Assembly (NCBI GenBank): GCA_938011245.1
Contig: CALLUJ010000060.1
Span: 1 to 57,395, forward strand
Length of the DNA stretch: 57,395 nucleotides
From: an uncultured Aquimarina sp.
GTDB lineage: Bacteria; Bacteroidota; Bacteroidia; Flavobacteriales; Flavobacteriaceae
Direction of reading: 5' to 3'
The translations under genes and the position numbers were made by a program. A model generated the notes under the pieces. It saw only the letters and a program-made list of their open reading frames with translations. It ran no database searches and was not told the origin of the DNA. Below, piece by piece: positions 44,975-54,383 of the stretch; the first letter of the stretch is position 1; the number at the start of each line of letters is the position of its first letter.

Positions 44975-45331
44975 ATGGCACAGGATACAGTACATCACGA
45001 GTCGCATACAAAAAGAATTTGGAAAGTATTTACAATACTTTCAGTAGTTACTATTGTAGAAGTAGGTTTTGGTATTTGGAAACCAGAATTTTTAAATACC
45101 ATGTTTTTATCTATGAAGTTGTTAAACTGGATTTTTATCCTGTTAACAATTTATAAGGCTTACTTAATTACATGGGCGTTTATGCATATGGAAGATGAAT
45201 CTAAAGGTCTACGACGATCTGTGGTATGGACAGGAGTTTTTTTAATAATATACTTATCGTTTATTTTGTTAACAGAAGGAGGATATGTATATGATGTATT
45301 TCAAAATGGACATAAAAGTTGGAATTTCTAA
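44975..45331 (+). CDS. Prokaryotic cytochrome c oxidase subunit IV family protein
   Basis: 118 residues, three membrane segments, His-rich start (DTVHHESHTKRIWKVF). The pattern EVGFGIWKP and ITWAFMHMEDESKGLRRSV matches the COX4_pro family. Small accessory subunit of the oxidase. Last gene of the run; a very long hairpin follows 19 nt later. Confidence 0.88.
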   Translation: MAQDTVHHESHTKRIWKVFTILSVVTIVEVGFGIWKPEFLNTMFLSMKLLNWIFILLTIYKAYLITWAFMHMEDESKGLRRSVVWTGVFLIIYLSFILLTEGGYVYDVFQNGHKSWNF

Positions 45332-45350
45332 CTAGTTAGATTTAAATACA

Positions 45351-45413
45351 AAATATCATAATACAAAAAAGCTTGAATTAATTTAATTCAAGCTTTTTTG
45401 TATTATGATATTT
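45351..45413 (+). terminator. Terminator with unusually long (30-bp) perfect inverted repeat
   Basis: Arms 45351-45380 and 45384-45413 are perfect complements around a 3-nt loop (ATT). The core AAAAAAGCTTGAATTA...TTCAAGCTTTTTT is a normal bidirectional terminator. The symmetry extends another 12 bp on both sides (ATATCATAATAC and complement), past the T tract, which ordinary terminators do not need. Confidence 0.75.
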
Positions 45414-45543
45414 GAAAGGCTTATTCGGAATATCCAAAAAACTCTTATAAATACGAGGTTTTTGTCGTAAATTAAAGTAAATAAAAACAGCTATTCAGAG
45501 CTAAAAACGGGGTTTATCTTTTATATAATTTATGAAATAATAA

Positions 45544-45947
45544 AGAATAAGTGAGTTTCAGCATAAATTTTCGTTTTTATCAACTCAAGAAAATTTTGAT
45601 GCTTTCTATACCCGTTTTTTACAAAGTGATTTAGGTAAAATATATGTAGCGATTCCTTGGGATTCTTTAGTAAAAAGTTTGAATATTAAAGAAAAGCAAT
45701 TGGGTTCTAAAATGCTATTTAGCCCTAAAGGTAGAGTAGGTTTAATGTTTTTAAAATATTATAGTTATTGTTTAGACAAAAAAACAGATAGAGCAACTCT
45801 TTTAGAGGGTCGTTTGGGTAAAGAAAAAAGAATATTACCACCCCAAAAAAATGAAAGCTAAAACAAAAGCTATCGAAATACTTTGGATATTTTGGCATTC
45901 ATACCGCTAATGCTCTAGAGATAGACAGAAGGATACAACATAGCTAA
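45544..45947 (+). pseudogene. Internally deleted IS transposase remnant (IS1182-like)
   Basis: From 45544 one frame reads QHKFSFLSTQENFDAFYTRF...LGKIYVAIPWDSLVKSLNIK...LGSKMLFSPKGRVGLMFLKYYSYCLDKK, the N-terminal domain of IS1182/IS5-type transposases (InsH N-terminal). Similarity fades after about residue 80, with a stop at 45861. In another frame, FGYFGIHTANALEIDRRIQHS (45882-45947) resembles the C-terminal end of the same transposases. The DDE catalytic centre is missing, so this is an internally deleted, frameshifted remnant. No terminal inverted repeats could be recognised. The family assignment rests on remembered motif likeness. Confidence 0.65.
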
Positions 45948-46216
45948 GCACAAATAGCATATTAAATTTTAAGAAACACCAAAAACAAGGGATTACTATG
46001 TTTTGTTAGTTCAAAAGTAAGCACTTTAGGAAAGTAGTGACCAAAAAAATGAAAATCTGAAATCTATCAAATCTTAGATTTTCTATAGGCATCTTTATGA
46101 AATAGCTTTATTTTCTGAATGCGCCTATTAAGGTATGTGTTTTTAGAAGCTATTAGCGTTTATTTATTGAAAATGAATAAATTAGCATAAATTTTGAATT
46201 TATCATTTTAGATTTT
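45948..46216. other. Non-coding AT-rich spacer
   Basis: No gene or RNA is seen here. It contains a weak dispersed inverted repeat (GAAAATCT at 46051 with AGATTTTC at 46076) and may include the decayed right end of the insertion element. Confidence 0.4.
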
Positions 46217-46564
46217 ATGGAAAAGAATTGTTTGGAGTGTAATGAAAAAATTAAAGGCAGATCAGATAAAAAGTTTTGTAGTGATGCTTGCAGAAATACT
46301 TTTAATAATAATTTAAATAAAGATCAGACTAACTTAATTCGAAATACGAATAATGCTTTAAGAAAAAATTACAGAATCTTAAAAAAGTTAAATCCCAACA
46401 AGAAAACAAAAACCACCAAAAATAAAATGTTATCCAGTGGTTTTGACTTTACTGTGTTTACTAGTATTTATACCACTAAAATAGGGACAGTTTATTATTT
46501 TGTTTATAATCAAGGATATCTTCCTTTAGAAAAAGATTTTGTGGCTTTAGTAAAGAGAAGCTAA
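46217..46564 (+). CDS. Small zinc-ribbon protein of unknown function
   Basis: 115 residues. The N-terminus has a CxxC...CxxxC zinc-binding arrangement (NCLECNEKIKGRSDKKFCSDACRNTFNN), reminiscent of small DUF2116-type zinc fingers. The rest is basic (RKNYRILKKLNPNKKTKTTKNK) and then a beta-rich stretch (FTVFTSIYTTKIGTVYYFVYNQGY). I do not know its function; nucleic-acid binding is a guess from the zinc ribbon and positive charge. Converges with the CBS gene, the two stops overlapping by 4 bp. Confidence 0.72.
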   Translation: MEKNCLECNEKIKGRSDKKFCSDACRNTFNNNLNKDQTNLIRNTNNALRKNYRILKKLNPNKKTKTTKNKMLSSGFDFTVFTSIYTTKIGTVYYFVYNQGYLPLEKDFVALVKRS

Positions 46565-47025
46565 CGCTTCCAATTTTGTGAATTCAAATGTAATGCAGCT
46601 ATAATAATATCGTGCTGACTTATTTGTCCTACTAATTTTCCATTTTCTAAAACAGGAAACCTTTTGTAGGGGCTTTTGTGAAATTGCTCTGCAGCTTCAA
46701 AAATACTGGCGTTAGCGTCTATTGTTTCAACAATAGTGCTCATGTGTTTTTCTACTGTTTCAGAGCCCATAGGGATATTAAAGTATCGGCTATCACTTAA
46801 ATTTTTCATACAGTCACTTTCAGAAATCATTCCGACTAATTCTCCTTTGGAAATAACAGGTCCTCCAGTAATTTCGTTACGTGCCAATGTTTCCATTGTA
46901 TCAATTAGTTTGTCTTGAGGAGAGAAAGCTATTAAACTTTTAGACATGTAATCCGATACATTAATTTGTGCTTCAATTCCTTTTCCTGGTTTAAGTCGTT
47001 GACCTATAAAGTTGGTAAATCCCAT
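46561..47025 (-). CDS. CBS-domain pair protein
   Basis: 154 residues consisting of two CBS domains: VSDYMSKSLIAFSPQDKLIDTM...GGPVISKGELVGMISESDC (about 25-80) and VEKHMSTIVETIDANASIFEAA...RFPVLENGKLVGQISQHDII (about 90-148). A short N-terminal segment (GFTNFIGQRLKPG) precedes them. Likely an adenine-nucleotide sensor; its partner is unknown. It is divergent from the SDR-like gene. It is unrelated in sequence layout to the CBS protein before nadK. Confidence 0.87.
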   Translation of the reverse strand: MGFTNFIGQRLKPGKGIEAQINVSDYMSKSLIAFSPQDKLIDTMETLARNEITGGPVISKGELVGMISESDCMKNLSDSRYFNIPMGSETVEKHMSTIVETIDANASIFEAAEQFHKSPYKRFPVLENGKLVGQISQHDIIIAALHLNSQNWKR

Positions 47026-47162
47026 AATAATTGATTATTGGTGAATACTAAATATACTAATAATTAACTATTTATGCGATTTATTAAGAATTTTAACATT
47101 GTTCAAGGTTAATATAATGTTCTCTTTTAGTTGAAAATAATTACTTTTAACTAAAAAGAAGT

Positions 47163-47972
47163 ATGACTCCACAAATAGCAATAATGGGTTTAGGATGGCT
47201 TGGTTTGCCGTTATATACAAAATTATCTAGTTTAGGGTATGTTTGTGTGGGTAGTACTACTAGCGAAGAAAAAAAAGAATTTTTGCAAAAAGAAGGAGTT
47301 AAGGCTGTTGTTGCTAAATTTGAAGAAGGGGGTGTAGTGGGGAATATTCAATCCTGTTTAAAGGGGTCGAAAATACTTATTTTGAATACTCCACCAGGGT
47401 TACGTAAGGATCCCAAGAGTAATTACGTGGCAAAAATTGAAAAAGTAATTAACTATATTGAAAAATCTGATATAGAAAAAGTGCTCTATATAAGTTCGAC
47501 TAGTGTTTTTGAAGATAAGGAAGACTTTCCTGAGATTAGTAATAAAACGATTCCTAATGCAACTTCAAAAGCAGGTCTTCAGATTAGGGAGGTGGAGAGA
47601 TTATTGTTAAATAATACGAATTTTAAGACTACGATATTGCGTTTTTCAGGATTAGTAGATAATGATAGGCATCCAGCTAATATGATGAGTAAACGTTTAA
47701 AAGTGGGTAATCCTATGGCGCCTGTAAATTTGATTCATAGAAAAGACTGTATAGGTATTATTTCTACTATAATTAAGCAAAGTTTCTGGGGAGACATCTT
47801 TAATGCTTCTTACCCAAGTAATCTTACTAAAAAAGAATACTACGATGGTGTATGTACAAATTTAGGACTTTTAAAACCAAACTTTGATAAGTTTATTAAA
47901 AGTAAAGGTAAGTTAATAGATGGTTTGGAAACTTCAAAAACTTTAAATTATACGTATAAATACGTAGTATAA
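47163..47972 (+). CDS. NAD-dependent epimerase/dehydratase-like (YeeZ-type SDR) protein
   Basis: 269 residues. N-terminal Rossmann motif IAIMGLGWLGLPLYTKL (GxGWLG), then YISSTSVFED and PNATSKAGLQIREVERLLL, where the usual Tyr-x-x-x-Lys is replaced by Thr-Ser-Lys. TILRFSGLVDNDRHP is typical of the YeeZ-type atypical SDRs. The substrate is unknown. It stands alone between the CBS gene and the sdh operon. Confidence 0.82.
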   Translation: MTPQIAIMGLGWLGLPLYTKLSSLGYVCVGSTTSEEKKEFLQKEGVKAVVAKFEEGGVVGNIQSCLKGSKILILNTPPGLRKDPKSNYVAKIEKVINYIEKSDIEKVLYISSTSVFEDKEDFPEISNKTIPNATSKAGLQIREVERLLLNNTNFKTTILRFSGLVDNDRHPANMMSKRLKVGNPMAPVNLIHRKDCIGIISTIIKQSFWGDIFNASYPSNLTKKEYYDGVCTNLGLLKPNFDKFIKSKGKLIDGLETSKTLNYTYKYVV

Positions 47973-48132
47973 GAAATAAGTATTTAATTATATGTTTAGT
48001 AATTGAATCTGTATTTTAAGTTTATGTTAGTTATTGGGTTAATTATGTGTTGTTTAGTTTGGATATGGTAATTGTTATTAATTAATTATTATTCATAATC
48101 AGTTCAAACAACCCTTAAAAACGTATAAAAGC

Positions 48133-48163
48133 TTGTAAAAAAACCTTTTCAAGCCTATTTTTG
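48133..48163 (+). promoter_or_regulatory. Promoter of sdhCAB
   Basis: TTG (48133-48135), 20 nt, then TATTTTTG (48156-48163), a full Bacteroidota promoter 23 nt before the sdhC ATG. The rest of the 47973-48186 gap shows nothing else recognisable. Confidence 0.8.
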
Positions 48164-48186
48164 TTTAGACTTTAATAAATATACTA

Positions 48187-48846
48187 ATGGGAGGAATAAT
48201 CCAATCTTCAATAGTAAGAAAAGTAGCCATGGCATTGTCTGGACTTTTCTTAGTTTTCTTTTTACTACAACATTTTAGCATCAACTTAGCCTCTGTGTTT
48301 AGTGAGGATGCTTTTAATGCGGCTTCTCATTTTATGGGAACCAATCCTGTTGTTCAATTTATACTTCAACCAATTCTTATTTTTGGAGTAGTTTTTCACT
48401 TTGTAATGGGGTTTGTGTTAGAAGCTCGTAATAGAGGAGCACGCTTAGTAAAATATGCTCAATATAATGGAGCTGCTAATGCTTCTTGGATGTCTAGAAA
48501 TATGATTTTTTCAGGATTGGCAGTTTTAGCATTTTTGGGACTGCATTTTTATGATTTTTGGATTCCCGAAATGGTTCATAAATATGTGAAATTTGCTCCA
48601 GAAGATGCTACAAGGTATTATGCAGAAACTGTAGAGAAGTTTCATAGTCCCGTAAGAACAATATTGTATGTAATCTCTTTTGTGTTTTTGGCACTACATT
48701 TATTACACGGTTTTGCATCTTCATTTCAATCGGTAGGTGTAAATAATAAATATTCGACAAATATTCAAAAATTTGCAAAAGCTTTTGCTGTGGTAATCCC
48801 TGTAGGGTTTATTTTCATCGCTTTATTTCATCATTTCAACCACTAA
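48187..48846 (+). CDS. sdhC: Succinate dehydrogenase cytochrome b subunit
   Basis: 219 residues with five membrane segments, the single large diheme b-type anchor of Bacteroidota and epsilonproteobacteria. Conserved histidines for heme binding are in [40 protein letters not shown] and [15 protein letters not shown]. It anchors SdhAB and passes electrons to menaquinone. First gene of sdhCAB, 11 nt before sdhA. Confidence 0.95.
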   Translation: MGGIIQSSIVRKVAMALSGLFLVFFLLQHFSINLASVFSEDAFNAASHFMGTNPVVQFILQPILIFGVVFHFVMGFVLEARNRGARLVKYAQYNGAANASWMSRNMIFSGLAVLAFLGLHFYDFWIPEMVHKYVKFAPEDATRYYAETVEKFHSPVRTILYVISFVFLALHLLHGFASSFQSVGVNNKYSTNIQKFAKAFAVVIPVGFIFIALFHHFNH

Positions 48847-48857
48847 AAAATTGCAAT

Positions 48858-50870
48858 ATGGCATTAGATTCTAAAATTCCAAAAGGTCCATTAGCTGATA
48901 AGTGGACTAACCATAAAAATAAAATTAACTTAGTAAACCCTGCTAACAAACGTAATATAGATATTATAGTTGTAGGTACAGGTTTAGCAGGAGGTAGTGC
49001 AGCAGCATCTTTAGCAGAACTAGGATATAACGTGAAAACTTTTTGCTATCAAGATTCACCTCGAAGAGCCCACTCTATTGCTGCTCAAGGAGGTATAAAT
49101 GCTGCAAAAAATTATCAAGGTGATGGTGATTCTAATTATCGACTGTTTTACGACACGATTAAAGGAGGGGATTATCGTTCTAGAGAAGCCAATGTACATC
49201 GTTTAGCCGAAGTGTCGGGTAATATTATAGATCAATGTGTTGCGCAAGGGGTTCCCTTTGCTCGTGAATATGGGGGGCTTTTAGATAATCGTTCTTTTGG
49301 AGGAGTATTGGTTTCTCGTACATTTTATGCAAAAGGACAAACAGGGCAGCAACTATTATTAGGAGCTTACTCTGCAATGAATCGTCAAATTAATCGTGGT
49401 AAAATTCAAGCATATAACCGTCACGAAATGCTAGATTTAGTAAAAGTAAATGGGAAAGCTCGAGGAATTATAGCAAGAAACTTAATTACAGGAGAAATAG
49501 AGCGTCATGCAGCTCATGCGGTAGTATTGGCTACAGGAGGTTATGGGAATGTATTTTATTTAAGTACTAATGCCATGGGGAGTAATGTAATGGCAGCATG
49601 GAGAGCGCATAGGCGAGGAGCATATTTTGCAAATCCATGTTATACCCAAATTCACCCAACGTGTATCCCTGTTTCTGGAGATCATCAATCTAAACTGACT
49701 TTAATGTCAGAATCTTTACGTAATGATGGACGAATTTGGGTGCCAAAGAAAAAAGAAGACGCAATAGCTATTAGAGAAGGGAAACTAAAGCCAACACAAT
49801 TGGCAGAAGAAGATAGAGACTATTATTTAGAACGTCGTTATCCTGCTTTTGGAAATTTAGTACCTAGAGATGTGGCGTCTAGAGCGGCTAAAGAACGTTG
49901 CGATGCAGGGTTTGGAGTTAACAAAACAGGAGAAGCTGTTTATTTAGATTTTGCAGCGGCTATCCAACGCTATGGGAAAGAAAAAGCGTTAACATCTGGT
50001 ATTTCAAATCCAAGTGCAGAAAAAATATTGGAATTAGGGGAAGCTGTAATAGAAAATAAATATGGAAATTTATTTCAGATGTATGAGAAAATCGTAGATG
50101 AAAATCCATATAAAACTCCAATGATGATTTATCCTGCAGTACATTATACAATGGGAGGTCTTTGGGTAGATTATAATTTGCAAACTACTATCCCTGGTTG
50201 TTATGCAGCCGGAGAAGCTAATTTCTCAGACCATGGAGCTAACCGTTTAGGAGCCTCTGCACTTATGCAAGGTTTAGCCGATGGATATTTTGTTTTGCCA
50301 TATACAATAGGAGATTATTTGTCAAACGACATTAGAACAGGTAAAATATCCACAGAAACACCTGAATTTGATGAAGCTGAAAAAGAAGTAAAAGAACGTA
50401 TTGGAAAATTATTAAATGCTGGAGGAAAGTATTCCGTAGATTATTTTCATAAGAAACTAGGGAAAATTATGTGGAATAAATGTGGAATGTCCCGTAATGA
50501 AGCCGATTTAAAAGAGGCTATAGAAGAAATTGCAGCTTTAAGAAAAGAGTTTTGGCAAAATGTAAATGTACCTGGAACAGCAGATAGTTTAAATACAGAG
50601 TTGGAGAAAGCAGGTCGTGTTGCTGATTTCTTAGAATTAGGAGAATTGTTTGCTAAGGATGCTTTAAATAGAAATGAATCCTGTGGAGGACACTTTAGAG
50701 AGGAGTCTGTAGAACAAAGTGGAGAACAAAAAGGAGAAGCCCTTAGGGATGATGAAAACTTTATGTATGCAGCAGCTTGGGAATATAAAGGAGAGCCTAA
50801 AGAAGCCATATTGCATAAGGAAGAGCTGGTGTACGAAAATATAGAGGTTAAGACAAGAAGTTATAAATAA
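48858..50870 (+). CDS. sdhA: Succinate dehydrogenase flavoprotein subunit
   Basis: 670 residues, the long Bacteroidota form. FAD motif [21 protein letters not shown] (about 36-56), covalent-flavin histidine in [15 protein letters not shown], and catalytic-site segments [18 protein letters not shown] and [14 protein letters not shown]. It oxidises succinate to fumarate. The downstream sdhB is 84 nt away with no terminator, consistent with one operon. Confidence 0.97.
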   Translation: MALDSKIPKGPLADKWTNHKNKINLVNPANKRNIDIIVVGTGLAGGSAAASLAELGYNVKTFCYQDSPRRAHSIAAQGGINAAKNYQGDGDSNYRLFYDTIKGGDYRSREANVHRLAEVSGNIIDQCVAQGVPFAREYGGLLDNRSFGGVLVSRTFYAKGQTGQQLLLGAYSAMNRQINRGKIQAYNRHEMLDLVKVNGKARGIIARNLITGEIERHAAHAVVLATGGYGNVFYLSTNAMGSNVMAAWRAHRRGAYFANPCYTQIHPTCIPVSGDHQSKLTLMSESLRNDGRIWVPKKKEDAIAIREGKLKPTQLAEEDRDYYLERRYPAFGNLVPRDVASRAAKERCDAGFGVNKTGEAVYLDFAAAIQRYGKEKALTSGISNPSAEKILELGEAVIENKYGNLFQMYEKIVDENPYKTPMMIYPAVHYTMGGLWVDYNLQTTIPGCYAAGEANFSDHGANRLGASALMQGLADGYFVLPYTIGDYLSNDIRTGKISTETPEFDEAEKEVKERIGKLLNAGGKYSVDYFHKKLGKIMWNKCGMSRNEADLKEAIEEIAALRKEFWQNVNVPGTADSLNTELEKAGRVADFLELGELFAKDALNRNESCGGHFREESVEQSGEQKGEALRDDENFMYAAAWEYKGEPKEAILHKEELVYENIEVKTRSYK

Positions 50871-50954
50871 TTAGTTTTTGGTTTTCGATTTAAAGTCTTC
50901 AGATAATACTGCAGAACAAAAACAGAAAACTATAAACCATAAACTAAAGAGATT

Positions 50955-51701
50955 ATGAAGTTATTACTAAAAATTTGGAGACAAAAAGACGCTAGTGATA
51001 AAGGACAAATGGTAGACTATCCTATTGATGGGGTTGAAGAAGATATGTCTTTTCTGGAAATGCTTGACGTTCTTAATGAAAGCTTAATAAATAAGGGAGA
51101 AGAACCTGTGGTTTTCGATCACGATTGCCGTGAGGGGATTTGCGGAATGTGTTCATTACAAATTAATGGAGAGCCACATGGACCAGATAGAAAAGTAACC
51201 ACATGTCAATTACATATGCGTATGTTTAACGATGGTGATACAATTACTATAGAGCCTTTTAGAGCAAATGCATTTCCTGTGGTAAAAGATTTAATGGTAG
51301 ATCGCAGTGCTTTTGATAGAATACAACATGCTGGAGGATATATTTCTGTAAATACTTCTGGAAATACAATAGATGCAAATGCAATTCCTGTAAATAAAGA
51401 TAATGCAGACGATGCCTTTAATGCGGCTACATGTATAGGTTGTGGTGCTTGTGTGGCGGCATGTAAAAATGCTTCAGCAATGCTATTTACGTCGGCAAAA
51501 GTATCTCAATATGCATTATTGCCTCAGGGTAAAGTAGAGGCTGTAGATCGTGTTAAAGCAATGGTTGCTCAAATGGATGCAGAAGGTTTTGGAAACTGCA
51601 CAAACACAGGTGCTTGTGAAATAGAATGCCCTAAAGGAATTTCTTTGGAAAATATAGCACGTATGAATCGAGAATATTTATCGGCAAGCGTTTTAGGTTA
51701 A
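50955..51701 (+). CDS. sdhB: Succinate dehydrogenase iron-sulfur subunit
   Basis: 248 residues. The [2Fe-2S] cysteines are in [16 protein letters not shown], the [4Fe-4S] and [3Fe-4S] ligands in [16 protein letters not shown] and [12 protein letters not shown]. It relays electrons from the flavin to the cytochrome b anchor. Last gene of sdhCAB; a terminator shared with hemE follows. Confidence 0.97.
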   Translation: MKLLLKIWRQKDASDKGQMVDYPIDGVEEDMSFLEMLDVLNESLINKGEEPVVFDHDCREGICGMCSLQINGEPHGPDRKVTTCQLHMRMFNDGDTITIEPFRANAFPVVKDLMVDRSAFDRIQHAGGYISVNTSGNTIDANAIPVNKDNADDAFNAATCIGCGACVAACKNASAMLFTSAKVSQYALLPQGKVEAVDRVKAMVAQMDAEGFGNCTNTGACEIECPKGISLENIARMNREYLSASVLG

Positions 51702-51717
51702 GGGCCTAAGAAATTAT

Positions 51718-51754
51718 AAAAAAAGCCAGTATTGTAAAATTACTGGCTTTTTTT
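51718..51754. terminator. Bidirectional terminator between sdhB and hemE
   Basis: AAAAGCCAGTA / TACTGGCTTTT stem with a 9-nt loop and A and T runs on both sides. It serves the convergent sdhB and hemE. Confidence 0.85.
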
Positions 51755-51782
51755 ATAGTTTTTAGCTAATGTAGTGATGTGA

Positions 51783-52808
51783 TTAGTTTTTATATTCCTT
51801 AACGGCTTCCACAAAAGCCAATGCATTAGCTACAGGAATATTTGGTAAAATGCCATGTCCTAAATTAGCAATGTATCTATCTTTTCCAAATTCGTTTATC
51901 ATTTGAGTAACCATCCTTTTTATTTCATTAGGAGGAGATAGTAGACGTGACGGGTCAAAATTACCTTGCAAAGTAATTTTCCCTCCAGATAAATACCTAG
52001 CATTAACAGCAGAACAAGTCCAATCAACCCCTAGAGCAGAGGCTCCCGATTCTCCCATTTCTTTAAGAGCAAACCAGCATCCTTTTCCAAATGCAATAAC
52101 AGGAATATCGTCTTTTAAAGCGTTAATAATTTGTTGTATATATTTCCAAGAAAACTCTTGATAATCTACAGGAGATAACATTCCTCCCCAGCTATCAAAA
52201 ACTTGAATAGCATCTACACCAGCTATTACTTTAGCTTTTAGGTAAGCAATAGTAGTGTCGGTTATTTTTTGTAATAAAGTATGTGCTGCTACAGGTTGTT
52301 GAAAACAAAAAGCTTTTGCTTTGTCAAAGTTTTTAGAACCTTGTCCTTGCACCATATAACATAAAATTGTCCAAGGAGAACCAGCAAAACCAATTAAGGG
52401 TACGGCATTGTTTAGTTCTTTTTTGGTCATTTTAACAGCTTCTAACACATAACCTAATTCTTCTTCGATGTTAGGAACAATAACTTGGTCTACGTCGGAT
52501 TGGGAGCGGATGGGTTTGGGTAACCAGGGACCAATACCATCTTTCATTTGGACCTCTACATTCATTGCTTGTGGAACAACCAAAATATCGCTAAAAAGTA
52601 TAGCAGCATCTGTACCTACTTGGTGTATGGGCATTACGGTTATCTCGGTAGCCAATTCGGGTGTTTGGCAACGTGTGAAGAAATCGTATTTTGCTTTTAA
52701 TTTCATAAAGTCTGGAAGGTATCTTCCAGCTTGTCTCATCATCCAAACAGGAGGACGCTCAACGGTTTCTCCTTTTAGAGCTCTTAAAAATAAATCGTTT
52801 TTAATCAT
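51783..52808 (-). CDS. hemE: Uroporphyrinogen decarboxylase
   Basis: 341 residues. [16 protein letters not shown] at about 19-34 is the HemE signature; [30 protein letters not shown] and [17 protein letters not shown] segments follow. It decarboxylates uroporphyrinogen III to coproporphyrinogen III. Last gene of the hemACDE run and overlaps hemD by 4 nt. Confidence 0.97.
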   Translation of the reverse strand: MIKNDLFLRALKGETVERPPVWMMRQAGRYLPDFMKLKAKYDFFTRCQTPELATEITVMPIHQVGTDAAILFSDILVVPQAMNVEVQMKDGIGPWLPKPIRSQSDVDQVIVPNIEEELGYVLEAVKMTKKELNNAVPLIGFAGSPWTILCYMVQGQGSKNFDKAKAFCFQQPVAAHTLLQKITDTTIAYLKAKVIAGVDAIQVFDSWGGMLSPVDYQEFSWKYIQQIINALKDDIPVIAFGKGCWFALKEMGESGASALGVDWTCSAVNARYLSGGKITLQGNFDPSRLLSPPNEIKRMVTQMINEFGKDRYIANLGHGILPNIPVANALAFVEAVKEYKN

Positions 52809-53452
52809 TTTTTAAAGTATTTTATGGCTTTAATAAGCACATTTTCTACACTTGGTTTGCTTGCAATAGTATAATTTGAGGTGTATTCTCTTAATGTATT
52901 GGCGGTAGTTTCTCCAATACAAAAGCTGTGTTCGGGAATTGGATTTACTTTAACAAAACTGTTAACTCCAGATGGGCTAAAAAACAATACAGCGTCGAAT
53001 TTTTTTTTATAAACTTTGGGGGTATGTACTGTTTTATATACAGGTATTTCTTTCCATTGTACTTTGTGTAAATTTAATATATTGGGTAGGGTATCAAGCC
53101 TGTCCAGGGCGCAAAAATAACTAAACTTCCCTATGTGTTCTTTCGTTATAATGTAGTTGCCTAATTCTTTGGCATTGTCCCCAGTATATACAACGTTAAT
53201 GTTGTGTTGTTTAATAATTGTTTCTGTTCTTTTGCCAACACAATAAGCTTTTTTTATCTTTATATTGTTATCTAAAACAACTTTAACTCCTTTTTGGCTT
53301 GAAAAAATAGCTTGTTCTATCGTGGTATTAGGGATTGTAAAAGGAATAGCTTCTGTTGTTATAAAATTGGCATCTACCACAGCTAGATTTGCTTTTAACA
53401 GATGTTCTTTTTGAGAAATACTGAGTTTTTTTGTAGATAAAATAGAAATCAA
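52805..53452 (-). CDS. hemD: Uroporphyrinogen-III synthase
   Basis: 215 residues, a weakly conserved family; the assignment depends on length, two-domain alpha/beta pattern ([45 protein letters not shown]) and position between hemC and hem[10 protein letters not shown] and CIGETTA are typical. It closes and inverts the tetrapyrrole D ring. Starts 11 nt after hemC. Confidence 0.88.
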   Translation of the reverse strand: MISILSTKKLSISQKEHLLKANLAVVDANFITTEAIPFTIPNTTIEQAIFSSQKGVKVVLDNNIKIKKAYCVGKRTETIIKQHNINVVYTGDNAKELGNYIITKEHIGKFSYFCALDRLDTLPNILNLHKVQWKEIPVYKTVHTPKVYKKKFDAVLFFSPSGVNSFVKVNPIPEHSFCIGETTANTLREYTSNYTIASKPSVENVLIKAIKYFKK

Positions 53453-53463
53453 TCGTTATTTAT

Positions 53464-54381
53464 TTATACGTTATTTATTTGCGATTTAATTTGCGTCATT
53501 AGTTCCTTTCCTCCTCGATTTAAAATTTCTTCCGCATATTTAATTCCAATAGATTTAGCTTCTTCTATAGTGCATTTTTTTGAGATACTTAGTTTCTGCT
53601 TTCCGTCAATAGAGAATAAAACTCCTTCAAAATGTACTATGTGATTTTTTATTTGAGCTAAAGCTCCTATAGGGGCCGTGCAGCCTCCTTCTAGTTTACG
53701 TAAAAAATCACGTTCTATGTGTACACAAATTTCAGTGTTTTTATCATTTAATTTGCTTAGAGCAGTTCTGCAATAATTGTCCTGCTCCATAGAAACTACA
53801 AGCATTGCACCTTGGGCAGGGGCAGGGATCATCCAATCTAAATCGATAGTTTCATTTGGTGTTAATCCAATCCTACTTAAGCCTGCTTTTGCAAAAATAG
53901 CTCCTTGCCAATTGTTGTCTTTTAATTTTTGTATGCGAGTATTTACGTTACCTCGTAAATCTACTATTGTATGCTTGGGATATTTATGTAGCCATTGTGC
54001 TTGTCTGCGTAAACTGCCAGTAGCTATTGTTGCTTTTTCTGTAGAAGGAGTGTAATTTTTATGAATTAAAATATCTTGTGTTTGGGCTCTTTTAAGTACG
54101 GCTGCTTCTACTATTCCTTTAGGTAGTAATGTAGGTACATCTTTCATAGAGTGTACTGCTATATCTACTTCGCCATTAATCATGGCAATATCTAAAGTTT
54201 TAGTAAATATTCCTGTTATTCCTAATTCATATAGGGGTTTGTCTAAAATTAAATCGCCTGTAGATTTTACAGGAACTAATTCAGATTGATATCCTAAGTT
54301 TGTTAGTTTACTTTGTACTGTTTTGGATTGCCATAAGGCTAATTCACTATCTCGGGTTCCTATACGAATTACTTTTTTCAA
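53464..54381 (-). CDS. hemC: Hydroxymethylbilane synthase (porphobilinogen deaminase)
   Basis: 305 residues. N-terminal RIGTRDSELALWQ, catalytic Asp in VHSMKDVPT, and the dipyrromethane-binding Cys234 in LEGGCTAPIGAL. It polymerises four porphobilinogens. It starts 2 nt after hemA, showing tight coupling. Confidence 0.96.
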   Translation of the reverse strand: MKKVIRIGTRDSELALWQSKTVQSKLTNLGYQSELVPVKSTGDLILDKPLYELGITGIFTKTLDIAMINGEVDIAVHSMKDVPTLLPKGIVEAAVLKRAQTQDILIHKNYTPSTEKATIATGSLRRQAQWLHKYPKHTIVDLRGNVNTRIQKLKDNNWQGAIFAKAGLSRIGLTPNETIDLDWMIPAPAQGAMLVVSMEQDNYCRTALSKLNDKNTEICVHIERDFLRKLEGGCTAPIGALAQIKNHIVHFEGVLFSIDGKQKLSISKKCTIEEAKSIGIKYAEEILNRGGKELMTQIKSQINNV

Positions 54382-54383
54382 TA

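Noticed and set aside
46051-46083. GAAAATCT/AGATTTTC inverted repeat after the IS remnant
   Set aside because: 8-bp arms 17 nt apart in AT-rich sequence without T tract; chance is likely.
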